Assembly: GCA_963734395.1 (NCBI GenBank)
Contig: CAVTGY010000002.1
Location: 1-64,000, forward strand
Origin: Bog-756 sp963734395
GTDB lineage: Bacteria; Actinomycetota; Acidimicrobiia; Acidimicrobiales; RAAP-2
Direction: 5' to 3'
Length of the DNA: 64,000 nt
A program made the position numbers and the translations under genes. Below are positions 17,622 to 27,211 of the stretch, piece by piece. The notes beneath the pieces were generated by a model. That model was not told the origin of the DNA. It saw nothing but the letters and a program-made list of their open reading frames with translations, and did not search any database. Numbering within the stretch: position 1 is the first letter of the stretch; every line of letters begins with the position of its first letter.

Positions 17622-18885
17622 ATGAGGCGTCTCGCGGTCCTTTCCCTGCACACCTCGCCCCTGGCCCAACCCGGCACCGGGGACGGCGGCGGCATGAATG
17701 TCTACGTTCGCGAGCTCTCGTCGGCACTGGCCCGGGCCGGGGTGGTGTGCGATGTGTTCACCCGGTCGTGGAGCGATGACCTGTCGGCCACGGTGGCCAT
17801 CGAACCGGGCCTGCGGGTGCATCACATCGCCGCCGGCCCGCCCACACCGCTTCCCAAAGAGTCCCTGCCCTCGGTGGTCGAGGAGTTCGCCGACGGCGTG
17901 CTCAAACGAATGGACACCTCGGACGGCTTCGGTGCCGACGAGGATCTTCCCTTCGACGCCGTGCACGCCAACTATTGGCTCAGCGGTATGGCCGGCCATG
18001 TGATCAAGCACCGGATGAACCTGCCGCTGGTCTCCACCTTTCACACCCTCGACCGGGTCAAGGCCGAGTCCAGCCCCGAGGAGGTGCAAGGCCGACGCCC
18101 AACACCAGCGGGCCGAAGCCGAGTCCGCCATCATCCGGTGCTCCGACACGGTGTTGGCGTCGTGTTCGGTCGAGGCGGCGCAGATCTCCGATCTGTACCA
18201 CGCCGATCCGTCCCGCATTCGCATCGTGGCCCCCGGCGTCGACCACGCCTTCTTCGGTCCCGGTGATCGCCGTCAGGCCCGACGGGCGCTGGCCCTCGGG
18301 AAGAACGGACCGCTGCTCCTGTTCGTGGGCCGCATCCAGCCCCTCAAGGGGGTGGAGGTGGCCGTGCGCACGCTGGCCGCGTTGGGCCGCGACTACCCCG
18401 ACGCCAGACTGGTCATCGTCGGCGGTCCGAGCGGACCTCGCGGGGAGGCCGAGGTCGAGCGGGTGGTCGCCCTGGTCGACGATCTCGGTCTGGCCGGCAG
18501 CGTCGACTTCGTCCCGCCCCGCCCCCACGAGCTGCTCTCCACCTACTACCGGGCAGCCGATGTCTGCCTGGTTCCCAGCCGGTCCGAATCCTTCGGCCTG
18601 GTGGCGCTCGAAGCCGCCGCCTGCGGGACACCGGTGGTGGCCTCCGACGTGGGCGGCCTGCGCAGCCTCATCGACCACGGGCGTACCGGCTACCTGGTCG
18701 AGGACCCGAACGCCGAGTCGTTCGCCGGGTGGGTCCGTCAGATCGTGGCCGAGCCCCTGCTGGCCGAGCGGCTGAGCACCGGGGCCGTTCTGCGGGCGCG
18801 CCGGTATACCTGGGCCCGCGCCGCCCACCTCCTCCGCGAGATCTACGCCGAACTGACCGTGGGCCGTCTCGTCGAGTGCTCGTGA
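17622..18885 (+). CDS. mshA: MshA-like D-inositol-3-phosphate glycosyltransferase (one frame break)
   Basis: GT-B glycosyltransferase of family 4. The N-terminal half has the MshA hallmark SLHTSPLAQPGTGDGGGMNV; the C-terminal half carries the donor site (LFVGRIQPLKGVE, then PSRSESFGLVALEAAACGTP). MshA joins N-acetylglucosamine from UDP-GlcNAc to inositol-3-phosphate, the first step of mycothiol, the actinobacterial thiol buffer. A break at 18090-18091 is healed by removing one G, giving EEVQADAQ. The next gene, a YbjN protein, also follows mshA in mycobacteria, which supports the call over a generic family 4 transferase. Confidence 0.85.
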
Positions 18886-19401
18886 TCGACCGCTGGGGCG
18901 GCATTCTCGGTCCGGAGGAGCGGGAGGCGGTCTGTCTGCTCATCGATCGCTGGGCGGAGCGGGAGCTGGCCGCCGGCGGAGCGGTGGTGGCGGTCGACCG
19001 CCAACCGGGGGGGGACCCGATCACCGGGGCGCCCCGGTGGTACCTCCGGCTGGCCGGGGACGAGAAGGAGTACGTGACGGTGTGGTTGACCCTGCGGCAA
19101 CGCACCCTGCACCACGAGACCCAGTTCATGCCCGGTCCCGAGACCAATGTGGAGGCCACCTGGGAGTACCTCCTCAAGAAGAACGCCGACCTCCTCGGCG
19201 TGTGCTTCGCCCTCGGACCCGAGGAGGCCGTCTATCTGGTGGGTCGGGTCCCGGTCGAGCGGGTCGACGAGGCGGAGCTGGATCGCATCATGGGGGTCTC
19301 GCTGGCCGCCACCGACGAGTGCTTCCCGACCGCCATGACCATCGGCTACGAAGGGCGGTACCGTCGCCGGCCGCCGTCGCAGCGGGTCTCCGTCCGGGTG
19401 A
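18882..19401 (+). CDS. YbjN-domain protein
   Basis: Starts at GTG 18882, overlapping the mshA stop by four bases (another GTG lies six bases upstream). About 170 aa with the YbjN fold: DRWGGILGPEEREAVCLLID, then ETQFMPGPETNVEATWEYLL. As read, the frame runs straight on into proC with no stop. If one inserted base is removed upstream, a TGA at 19399-19401 appears that overlaps the proC GTG, the same GTGA junction used elsewhere in this run. The family's role is unclear; it resembles secretion chaperones. Its place after mshA is conserved. Confidence 0.75.
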
Positions 19402-20197
19402 CCACGACGCCGAAGTTGCTGGTGGTCGGGGGTGGAAAGATGGGAACCGCCCTGGTCACCGGGCTGATCGCCGCCGAATGGGCCCCGGTGGGGGATCTGG
19501 CGGTCAGCGATCCCGACCCGGTCCGGCGCCGGATTCTCCACGCGAGCCCATCCCGGCCTTGCGGTGGTCGAGGGCCCTGTTCCCGCCGATGCCGCCCTGT
19601 TGGCGGTCAAGCCGGACGTGGCCGAGGCGGTGCTGGGCACCCTGGCCGCCGTCGGGATCGCCCGGGTGCTCTCGATCGTGGCCGGTCTGTCGTCGGCCCG
19701 CCTGGAGGCGGCCCTCGGATCGGGTGCCGTGGTGGTCAGGGCCATGCCCAACACGCCCGCGCTGATCGGCGCCGGGGTGGCCGCCATGTCCGGGGGCAGC
19801 GCGGCCAACGCCGGACGATCTCGACTGGGCCGAGGGGATCCTCGGATCGGTGGGAAGCGTGGTCAGGCTGCCCGAGCGCCAGCTCGACGCGGTGACCGGC
19901 GTCTCCGGATCGGGGCCGGCCTACGTCTTCCTGGTCGCCGAGGCGATGATCGAGGCGGGGGTGATCGCCGGCCTGTCCCGCGAGATCAGCCGCCGGTTGG
20001 TGGTGGACACCGTGCTCGGCTCCGCCCGGATGATGGCCGAAACCGGGGAGGAGCCCGGCGAGCTCCGCGCCGCGGTGACCTCGCCGGGGGGCACCACCGC
20101 GGCGGCGCTCCGCACCCTCGAGCTCAAAGCGGTGCGATCGTCGTTCATCGAAGCGGTGGCCGCGGCCACCGAGCGCTCCCGCCAGCTGGGACGCTGA
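19398..20197 (+). CDS. proC: Pyrroline-5-carboxylate reductase (two frame breaks)
   Basis: Last step of proline synthesis: NAD(P)H reduction of pyrroline-5-carboxylate. The N-terminal Rossmann motif is KLLVVGGGKMGTALVTGL. The middle contains VVVRAMPNTPALIGAGVAAM, and the C-terminal domain has VTGVSGSGPAYVFLVAEAMI and VTSPGGTTAAALRTLE, both family signatures. Breaks at about 19547 (extra C) and 19806 (extra A) are each cured by one deletion, giving a normal length near 265 aa. The start GTG overlaps the corrected end of the YbjN gene. Confidence 0.85.
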
Positions 20198-20242
20198 CCA
20201 GGTGGGGTGAGGAGTTGGTGACGTCGGCCGGACCCCGGGGCG

Positions 20243-21279
20243 GTGCCGTCGGCGGTGAGCGGCGGTCCGACCGCTGCCGGCCCTGTTCTTCCTTTCCGAC
20301 TACGGGACGGCCGACGAGTTCGTCGGCGTGGTCCATGCCGTCCTCCATCGCCTGGCGCCGTCTGGTTCCGGTCATCGACCTGTCCCACCAGATCCCGCCC
20401 TTTGACGTGTCCGGCGCCGCCGCCCTGCTGGCCCGGTGCGTCCCCTACCTCGGCGCCGGGGTGGTGCTGGCGGTGGTCGATCCGGGGGTGGGAACCGACC
20501 GCCGGGCGGTGGCGGTGCGGACGGCCGCCGGGACCGCCCGGCGGGACGGTTGGTCGGTGCCTTCGGGGTCGGCCCGATCGGGCCGAGCGGCCCCTCCGGA
20601 GGGCCCGTCGTGGTTGGTCGGCCCGGACAACGGCCTGTTGACCGGGGCGGCCGCGCTCCTCGGTGGGGCGGAGGAGGTCGTCGCCCTCCGGTTCGGACGG
20701 TGGGGGACGGCGCCGACCCGATGGTGGGATCGACCGACCCGGGCCCACCTTCGCCGGCAGGGACGTCTTCGCCCCGGCCGCCGCCCACCTGGTCAACGGG
20801 GGCGATCCGGCCCTGCTGGGCGTGGCCGTCGATCCGGCGTCCCTGGTCGCCGCGCCCGCCGATCAGATCAGCCGCCATTGCCGGCGAGCCCATCCGGGTC
20901 GGATCGACGGTGACCACCTCGGTGATCTCGATCGACCGGTTCGGCAACGCACAGCTGGCGCTCCGTCCCCACCTCCTCGACGAGATCGGCCTGGCGCCCG
21001 GTGGGTTGGCCGAGGTGACCGTTCGACCGATGCCGGGCGCGGCGGTCCGGACCGGCGGAGCCGGCACTGCCGTCGGCCGGAATGCCTTCGAACCAGACGG
21101 TGCCGGCCCGCCGGGTGGTGGCGTTCGCCGAGCTCGCCGCCGGCGAGTTGGGCCTGGTCACCGACGGCAACGGGCGGGTCGCCCTGGTCCTGGACCGGGC
21201 GTCGGCTGCCCACCGGCTGCACCTCTCCGGGGCGGGAGCCGAGGTCAGCATCTCCCCGCTCCACCACCACCGGGGCTAG
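20243..21279 (+). CDS. SAM hydrolase / DUF62 family (frame-broken)
   Basis: Related to S-adenosylmethionine hydroxide adenosyltransferases, which split SAM into adenosine and methionine. Visible parts: FFLSDYGTADEFVGVVHAV, DLSHQIPPFDVSGAAALLA, VDPGVGTDRRAVAVRT and LVGPDNGLLTGAAALLGG, then the C-terminal beta domain with ISIDRFGNAQLALRP and GELGLVTDGNGRVALV. These cover the SDYG, DPGVG and GPDNG signatures. At least four joins are needed (about 20270, 20362, 20740-20900, 21070). The start is uncertain: GTG 20243 or 20255. The fluorinase/chlorinase relatives are less likely because the sequence follows the plain hydrolase pattern. Confidence 0.7.
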
Positions 21280-21323
21280 ACCGGGCTTTCCGCCCTGTGA
21301 CCCGGGGTCGTACGATCCGGGCA

Positions 21324-22085
21324 GTGCCCAGCGACCCGTCCTCGCCCGTTCCGGATCAGCGCCCCAGTTCCCCGGCGGTCCCTCGGGGCGGAGCGATCGA
21401 CGGATCCCCGAAGCCACCGTGGCCCGGCTGCCGGTGTACCAGCGGATCCTCGAGGAGCTGTTGCGTTCGGGCACCACCACCGTCTCGCTCGGAGCTACTG
21501 GCTTCGGCAGCGCAGCTCAACGCGGCCAAGGTGCGCAAGGACCTTTCGCTTCTGGGGTCGTTCGGAACCCGCGGCGCCGGCTACGACGCCGCCTTTCTCA
21601 TCGAGCAGATCGACCGGCAGCTCGGTCTCGATCGGGTGTGGCCGGTGGTCATCGCCGGCATCGGGAACCTGGGACGTGCCCTGGCCCGGTCCCAGGGGTT
21701 TGCGGCCCGCAACTTCGACGTCACCGCCCTGTTGGACACCGATCCGGCCATCATCGGCGAACGGGTGGACGGGGTGGAGGTGCGGCACCTCGACGACCTG
21801 CCGCTCATCGCCGCGGCGGTGCCTCTGGCCATCGGGGTGATCACCACCCCGGAGTCGGCGGCCCAACGGGTGGCCGACCTGATGGTCGGCGCCGGCGTTC
21901 GTTCGATACTCAATTTCGCTCCCCGGGTGCTCGAGGTTCCCCAGGACGTGCTCCTGCGCTATGTCGACCTGAGCATCGAGTTGCAGGTGATGAGCTTCTA
22001 CCAGGCCCGCCGGAGCGACGCCGCCGGCAACGGCCCCATGCCGATCATCCGATCGATCGGACTGAGTCCCAAGTCGACCGAGTGA
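21324..22085 (+). CDS. rex: Redox-sensing repressor Rex (two frame breaks)
   Basis: The N-terminal winged helix (EATVARLPVYQRILEELL, then AAQLNAAKVRKDLSLLG) binds DNA. The C-terminal Rossmann domain (VVIAGIGNLGRALA) binds NADH/NAD+, and the end has the family's domain-swap helix region (SFYQARR). Breaks near 21400 and 21495 heal by removing one base each, giving TVSLELLASAAQLNAAK. Rex represses respiratory genes until NADH rises. Rex before hemA is a known order in actinobacteria, and the nuo operon 10 kb away is a natural target class. I did not find a TTGTGAA-type operator with confidence. Confidence 0.88.
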   Translation: MPSDPSSPVPDQRPSSPAVPRGGAIDGSPKPPWPGCRCTSGSSRSCCVRAPPPSRSELLASAAQLNAAKVRKDLSLLGSFGTRGAGYDAAFLIEQIDRQLGLDRVWPVVIAGIGNLGRALARSQGFAARNFDVTALLDTDPAIIGERVDGVEVRHLDDLPLIAAAVPLAIGVITTPESAAQRVADLMVGAGVRSILNFAPRVLEVPQDVLLRYVDLSIELQVMSFYQARRSDAAGNGPMPIIRSIGLSPKSTE

Positions 22086-22271
22086 TCCGGCGGCGGGACC
22101 GCGAGGCGGCGACACGCGGACGGCGGCCGGCGAATGGGGGCTCGATCGCCGGTGGCAACCGCCCGATGTGGGAATCCCCCTGGACCCGCCCTACTCTTGG
22201 AGGGTGGACGTCGTGCCGGCACCCCCTGTGAGCCATCGACCGAACCGGGCATTCCCCGAGGTGGTGGCCCG

Positions 22272-23562
22272 GTGTCGGTGATCGTGGTCGGCCTCGAGCA
22301 GCGCCACTCCTCCTTCACCCTGCTCGAACGGGTGGCGGTTCCCGACAGCGACCTTCCCAAGGCGCTCGGGCGTCTGCGGGACAAATCCAACCTGTCCGAG
22401 GCGGTCATCCTCTCGACCTGTCTGCGCACCGAGATCTATGCCGTGGTGGAGCGCTTCCACGACGGCGTGGCCGAGATCGAGGAATTCCTCGCCACCATCA
22501 GCGGCACCCCGGTCGAGTCGCTGACCGAACACCTCACCGTCCGGTTCGATGACGATGTCATCAGCCATCTCTTCTCGGTGGCCGCGGGGCTCGACTCGGC
22601 GGTGATCGGTGAGTCCGAGGTCCTCGGGCAGGTGCGACGGGCCTGGGAGCGGGCGCCGGAACGAACAGGTCTGCGGGCCCGGTGCTCGGGGCGCTCTTCC
22701 GCCACGCAGTCGAGACCGGCAAACGGGTCCGGTCGGAGACGGCGATCGCCCGGGGCATCACCTCGCTGTCGCACGGCGCGGTGGCCCTGGCCGCCGACCG
22801 TCGGCCGGGTGGACTGGCCGGTGCCCGGGTTCTCGGTGGTGGGGGCCGGGGAGATGGGCGAAGGGGTGACCCAGGCCCTGGTCGCCCACGACGTGGCCAG
22901 TCTGGTCATGGCCAATCGCACCTCGGACAGGACCGAGGGGGTGGTGGCCGGGCTGCCCGAAGGGATGGGCGACCGGGTGTCAGCGCCGCTTCGTTGGACG
23001 ACCTCGGCCGGCATCTGGCCTCCTCGGATGTGGTCTTCACCTCGGTGGGCACCACCCATCCGGTCATCGACCGCCCGATGGTCGAACAGTCGATGATCGG
23101 GCGCGGGCCCGACGCATCCGCTGTTGATCATCGATCTCGGCGTGCCCCGCAACGTCGATCCGTCGGTGTCGGCACTCGACGGGCTGGAGCTGTTGGACAT
23201 GGAGGTGCTGCGCGCCGCCGTCGCCGACGCGCTGTCCGGCCGCCGGGAGGAGGTGTCCGATGCCAGCCGGATCGTCAACGACGAGGTCGAGCGGTACCGG
23301 GTGGCGTCCCGCGCCCGTGATGCCGCTCCCATGGTGTCCGCCCTCCGGTCCAGAGTGGAGCGGGCCCGCCAAGCCGAATTCGATCGGCAGCGCTCGAAGC
23401 GCTCGGAGTTGTCGGACGACGCAGTGGGAACAGGTCGACTCGGTGACTCGGGCCATGGTGGCGAAGCTGCTCCACCAACCGACGGTGGCACTCAAGGACG
23501 CGGCCGGAACCCCGAGGGGCGAGCGTCTGGTCGAAGCGCTCCGAACGCTGTTCGACCTGTAG
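22272..23562 (+). CDS. hemA: Glutamyl-tRNA reductase (multiple frame breaks)
   Basis: First committed step of C5 haem synthesis: NADPH reduction of Glu-tRNA to glutamate-1-semialdehyde. Starts at GTG 22272. The catalytic Cys is in AVILSTCLRTEIYAV. Also seen are SAVIGESEVLGQVRRAWE, an NADPH site (VVGAGEMGEGVTQAL), LLIIDLGVPRNVDPSV and the C-terminal dimerisation helix ending RLVEALRTLFDL. Joins are needed near 22660, 22685, 22840, 22985, 23110 and 23425. Those I worked through need one base removed each. An essential single-copy gene with this many breaks is far more likely mis-sequenced than dead. Confidence 0.88.
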
Positions 23563-23576
23563 TCGGTGACCGTTCC

Positions 23577-24593
23577 GTGCCCGCCGTAGCCAGACGATCG
23601 GCGCTCCGATTGGCCACCCGGGGCTCGCCCCTGGCCCTGGCCCAGGCCCGCAGGGTCGCAGGACTGCTCGAAGCGATCGGCGTGGCCTCGTCGCTGGTGG
23701 TGGTCGAAACCGAGGGCGACAAGAGGATCGATGTGCCGCTCGACCGCCTCGGCGGCCAGGGCGTGTTCGTCAAGGAGGTCCAGGCTGGCGGTGCTCCGGG
23801 GGAGCGCCGATGCCGCGGTGCATTCGGCCAAGGACCTGCCGGCCTCCTCCGACCATCTGGTGGGCGGGGTTGGTGTTGGGCGCGTTCCCCGAACGGGCCG
23901 ATCCACGCGATGTGCTGGTGGGTGGTGCGCTCGGCTCCCTCTCCACCGGGTCGATGGTGGCCACCGGTTCGGCGCGGCGGCGGGCGCAGCTCGGCCAACC
24001 TCCGTCCCGACCTGGTCTTCACCGGCCTGCGGGGGAATCTGGCCACCAGGCTGCGCGCCGTCGGCACCGGCGGGGTTGCCGCCGTGGTGGTGGCCAAGGC
24101 GGCGCTCGACCGCCTGGCATGGGCACCGAAGGCCGGGACGCCGATCGAGGTGCTCGAGCCCGAGGTGATGATCCCCCAAGTGGGACAAGGGGTGCTGGCC
24201 GTTGAGTGCCGGGCGGACGACGAGGTGACCCACCAGGCGCTGGCCGCCATCGATGACCTGGCCGTACGAGCCCTGGTCACCGCCGAGCGTGCCTTCTTGT
24301 CCGAGCTGGGTGGCGGGTGCACGCTGCCGGTCGGGGCCCATGCCGTCTTTGCCGGAGCCGGAACGGAGCCCACCCCCGGCCAGAACGTCTGCGGCCCCAT
24401 TCAACTGACCGGAATGCTGGCATCGGGTGACGGACGGGTGGTGCTCCGCCACCGATTGTTCGGGGAGCGGCCGGAGGATCTGGGTCGTGCCGTGGCCAGG
24501 TATCTGCTCGAGGATGGCGGCGGAGGGCAGTTCGTCGAGTGGGAGCTGCCCCCTCTGTCGCGGGAAATCGTTGACATGCAGGTGGAGGGGTGA
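23577..24593 (+). CDS. hemC: Porphobilinogen deaminase (frame-broken)
   Basis: Polymerises four porphobilinogens to hydroxymethylbilane. The N-terminal signature is LATRGSPLALAQARRVAG. The catalytic Asp is in VHSAKDLPA, and the cofactor-carrying Cys is in LGGGCTLPVGAHAV near residue 240. Joins are needed at about 23785, 23870 and 23995. Start at GTG 23577, 15 bases after hemA. The stop overlaps the next gene's start by four bases. Downstream flow is to uroporphyrinogen III via HemD in this cluster. Confidence 0.88.
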   Translation: MPAVARRSALRLATRGSPLALAQARRVAGLLEAIGVASSLVVVETEGDKRIDVPLDRLGGQGVFVKEVQAGGAPGERRCRGAFGQGPAGLLRPSGGRGWCWARSPNGPIHAMCWWVVRSAPSPPGRWWPPVRRGGGRSSANLRPDLVFTGLRGNLATRLRAVGTGGVAAVVVAKAALDRLAWAPKAGTPIEVLEPEVMIPQVGQGVLAVECRADDEVTHQALAAIDDLAVRALVTAERAFLSELGGGCTLPVGAHAVFAGAGTEPTPGQNVCGPIQLTGMLASGDGRVVLRHRLFGERPEDLGRAVARYLLEDGGGGQFVEWELPPLSREIVDMQVEG

Positions 24594-25322
24594 CGGTTGC
24601 GCTGATCGGCGCCGGGCCCGGCGACCCCGGCCTTCTCACCCGACGCGGCGCCGAACTGCTGGGTCGTGCCGATGTGGTCATCTACGACCGGCTCATCGGA
24701 CGGCAACTCCTCGAACTGGCGCCGGCCGATGCCGAGCTCATCGACGTCGGAAAACTACCGGGCGAAGCGGACCGACAGTCGGCCATAAACGCACAGTTGA
24801 TCGAACACGGCCGCTCGGGCCGTCGTGTGGTCCGGCTCAAAGGGGGAGACCCCTTCGTCTTCGGCCGGGGTGGTGAGGAGGCAGAGGCCCTTCGGGTTGC
24901 CGGAGTCGGGTACGAGGTGGTGCCCGGGGTGAGCTCGGCCTTTGCCGCCCCGGCGGCGGCCGGTATCCCGGTTACCCATCGCGGGCTGGCCACGTCGGTG
25001 AGCGTGGTGACCGGACACCTGGGTGGCTCGTCGCCACTCGGGGTCGACTGGGACGCGCTGGGCCGCTCCGGGGGAACCCTGGTCATCCTGATGGGAATGT
25101 CGGAGCGGGCGAGGATCGCCGAGGCGCTGATGGCCAGCGGCCGGGGCGCCGACACCCCGGTGGCCGTGGTGCACTGGGGGACCACCGACGGAACAACGGG
25201 TGGTCCATTCGATCCTTGCCGACCTGGCCTCCATCGAGCTGCCGACGCCCGCGGTGATCGTGGTCGGCGCGGTGGCCGAGCTCGACCTCGGCTCGACCGA
25301 TGGCTCCGAGGGATCCGGATGA
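24590..25322 (+). CDS. cobA: Uroporphyrinogen-III C-methyltransferase (one frame break)
   Basis: SAM-dependent double methylation of uroporphyrinogen III to precorrin-2, the branch to sirohaem and cobalamin. Motifs: VALIGAGPGDPGLLTRRGAE, DVVIYDRLI, VRLKGGDPFVFGRGGEEAEA, VPGVSSAFAAPAAAGIPVTH and VVTGHLGG. All are typical of the CobA/CysG methyltransferase. The break at 25190-25191 is an extra G; removal gives DEQRVVHSILADLASIELP and a stop at 25320-25322 that overlaps the hemD ATG. Length about 243 aa fits a stand-alone CobA without the CysG dehydrogenase half. Confidence 0.88.
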
Positions 25323-26141
25323 CCGTCGACTCGCCACTCGCCGGTCGCAGCGTGGTGGTGACCCGGTCCCGGGCCCAGGCGTCGAGTCTGGTGGACCGGC
25401 TGACAGGCCTGGGCGCAACCGTCGTCGAGCTCCCGGTCATCGCCATCGGCGACCCGGCGGACGGCGGCGCGGCCCTGTCTCGACGCGGCGGGCCGTCTTG
25501 TCCGACGGGGCCTACCAGTGGGTGGCGGTCACCTCTTCCAATGCCGCCGCCCGTCTCTTCGCCGCGCTCGACGGCCGGACCGTACCGGCCACGGTGCGCT
25601 GGGCGGCGGTGGGTGCGGTCACCGCCCGCACGCTCGACGACGCGGGATTCCCACCGGCGCTGGTGCCGGAGGTGTCGATGTCCGAGGCGTTGGCCGAGAA
25701 GTTTCCGGCGGTCCCCCCGGGGCCTCCCGGTCTACCGGCGGGGACGCTCGGAGGACTGCGCCCACCGTCCTGTTCCCACGGGCGGAGACGGTGCGTGGTG
25801 CGCTGGCCGCAGGGCTGAGGGCCAAAGGGTGGGTGGTCGACGAGGTGATCGCGTACCGCACGGTGGCCGATGACCCCGGGCCCCAAGCGGTGGCCGCCGC
25901 CCGGCGAGCCGATGCCATCGCCTTCACCTCGTCGTCCACGGTGGATCGGGCCGTCGCGCTGCTCACCACCGGCGGCGTGCCACCGATGGTGGCTTCCATC
26001 GGCCCGATCACCTCGAACTCGGTCCGTGCTGCCGGGCTCGAGGTGGCGGTCGAGGCCGGCGTGCATACCGTCGACGGGCTGGTCGACGCCCTGGTCGGTG
26101 CCCTCGGTGCCGGGGCGCCGTCGACGCCGACCAATCGGTGA
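25319..26141 (+). CDS. hemD: Uroporphyrinogen-III synthase (frame-broken)
   Basis: Closes hydroxymethylbilane to uroporphyrinogen III. This family is weakly conserved; visible features are the N-terminal LAGRSVVVTRSRAQASSLVD, the central WVAVTSSNAAARLFAAL, the hinge with VLFPRAETVRGALAAGLRAK and C-terminal IAFTSSSTVDRAVALL and IGPITSNSVRAAGL. Joins are needed near 25475, 25490 and 25760; the first two fit an extra T each. The ATG overlaps the cobA stop. It is also common in actinobacteria for this enzyme to be fused to CobA; here they are separate once the frame is corrected. Confidence 0.82.
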
Positions 26142-27211
26142 CCGGCCAACCCCCTGTCGTAAGCTGGGTTACCGTGCCGATCGATTCGTCCACCAGCCCC
26201 GGCCGGCGGACCGGCCGGGCCGCATTTCCGGCCACCCGCATGAGGAGGCTCCGGGGCAGCCCGGCGCTGCGCCGGATGGTGGCCGAGTCCCGACTGGGCG
26301 TCGATGATCTGGTCGCCCCCTTGTTCGTCGCCGATGGGCTGGACGAGCCCCGGCCGGTGCCGTCGATGCCCGGTGTGGTGCAGCACACGGTCGATTCGTT
26401 GGCGGTGGAAGTCAAGCGACTCTGCGGCCTGGGCGTTCCGGGGATAATGCTGTTCGGGTTGCCCCGGAGCGAGGACAAGGACCCCACCGGATCGGCCGCT
26501 CTTCGGGTGGGTGGGATCACCCAGCGGGCGCTGGCCACCGTGCGCGACACGATCGGCGATGAGCTGGTGGTGATGGCCGACTGCTGCCTCGACGAGTTCA
26601 CCGATCACGGGCATTGCGGGGTCATCGACGAGGTCACCGGCGACGTGGACAATGACGCCACCGTGCGCCTCTATGCCCAACTGGCGGTGTCTCAGGCCGG
26701 CGCCGGTGCCGAGGTGATCGCACCCAGCGGGATGATGGACGGACAGGTGGGCGCCATCCGGGAGACTCTCGACGGTGCCGGGCACCAGGGCACTGCCATT
26801 CTGGCCTACGCGGCCAAGTACGCCTCGGCCCTCTACGGACCGTTCCGGGACGCCGCCGAGGTGACCATCGCCGACGGAGGTGACCGCCGGCGCTACCAAC
26901 AGGACCCGGCCAACCGCCGGGAGGCGATGGCCGAGGTTGCCCTCGATGTCGGAGAGGGCGCCGACATGGTGATGGTCAAACCGGCCATGACCACCCTCGA
27001 CGTCATCGCCGAGGTGCGCGCCGCGTTCGACGTGCCGGTGGCCGCCTACCACGTCAGCGGGGAGTACGCCATGGTCAAGTCGGCGGCCGAGCGCGGCTGG
27101 ATCGACGGCCGGAGCGTCGCCCTCGAGCAGCTCACCGCGGTAAAACGAGCCGGCGCCGACTTCATCCTGACCTACTTCGCCGGCGAGCTGGCCGAGATGA
27201 TCGGTGGCTGA
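26138..27211 (+). CDS. hemB: Delta-aminolevulinic acid dehydratase
   Basis: Joins two aminolevulinates into porphobilinogen. 357 aa and intact from GTG 26138, which overlaps the hemD stop; GTG 26174 is a reasonable alternative since the first 30 residues are poorly conserved. Schiff-base Lys residues lie in YAAKYASALYGPF and MVMVKPAMTTLDV. The metal loop reads DCCLDEFTDHGHCG, a mixed type with Cys, Asp and Cys where zinc enzymes have three Cys, so a magnesium-dependent or mixed metal use is likely. This is the first unbroken gene after the error-rich stretch. Confidence 0.93.
   Translation: MTGQPPVVSWVTVPIDSSTSPGRRTGRAAFPATRMRRLRGSPALRRMVAESRLGVDDLVAPLFVADGLDEPRPVPSMPGVVQHTVDSLAVEVKRLCGLGVPGIMLFGLPRSEDKDPTGSAALRVGGITQRALATVRDTIGDELVVMADCCLDEFTDHGHCGVIDEVTGDVDNDATVRLYAQLAVSQAGAGAEVIAPSGMMDGQVGAIRETLDGAGHQGTAILAYAAKYASALYGPFRDAAEVTIADGGDRRRYQQDPANRREAMAEVALDVGEGADMVMVKPAMTTLDVIAEVRAAFDVPVAAYHVSGEYAMVKSAAERGWIDGRSVALEQLTAVKRAGADFILTYFAGELAEMIGG

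Noticed and set aside
21280..21323. Rex operator upstream of rex
   Set aside because: Only a partial GTGA half-site is visible; no good TTGTGAA...TTCACAA palindrome was found here or before nuoA.
17622..26141. Widespread programmed frameshifting as a new translation system
   Set aside because: Breaks share no slippery motif or structure, occur in many unrelated genes, and stop abruptly at 26 kb while the same kinds of genes continue intact. Sequence error explains it better.
19398..26141. Decay of the proC-rex-hem cluster into pseudogenes
   Set aside because: All catalytic residues are kept, no internal stops remain after one-base corrections, and the genes are essential or near-essential.
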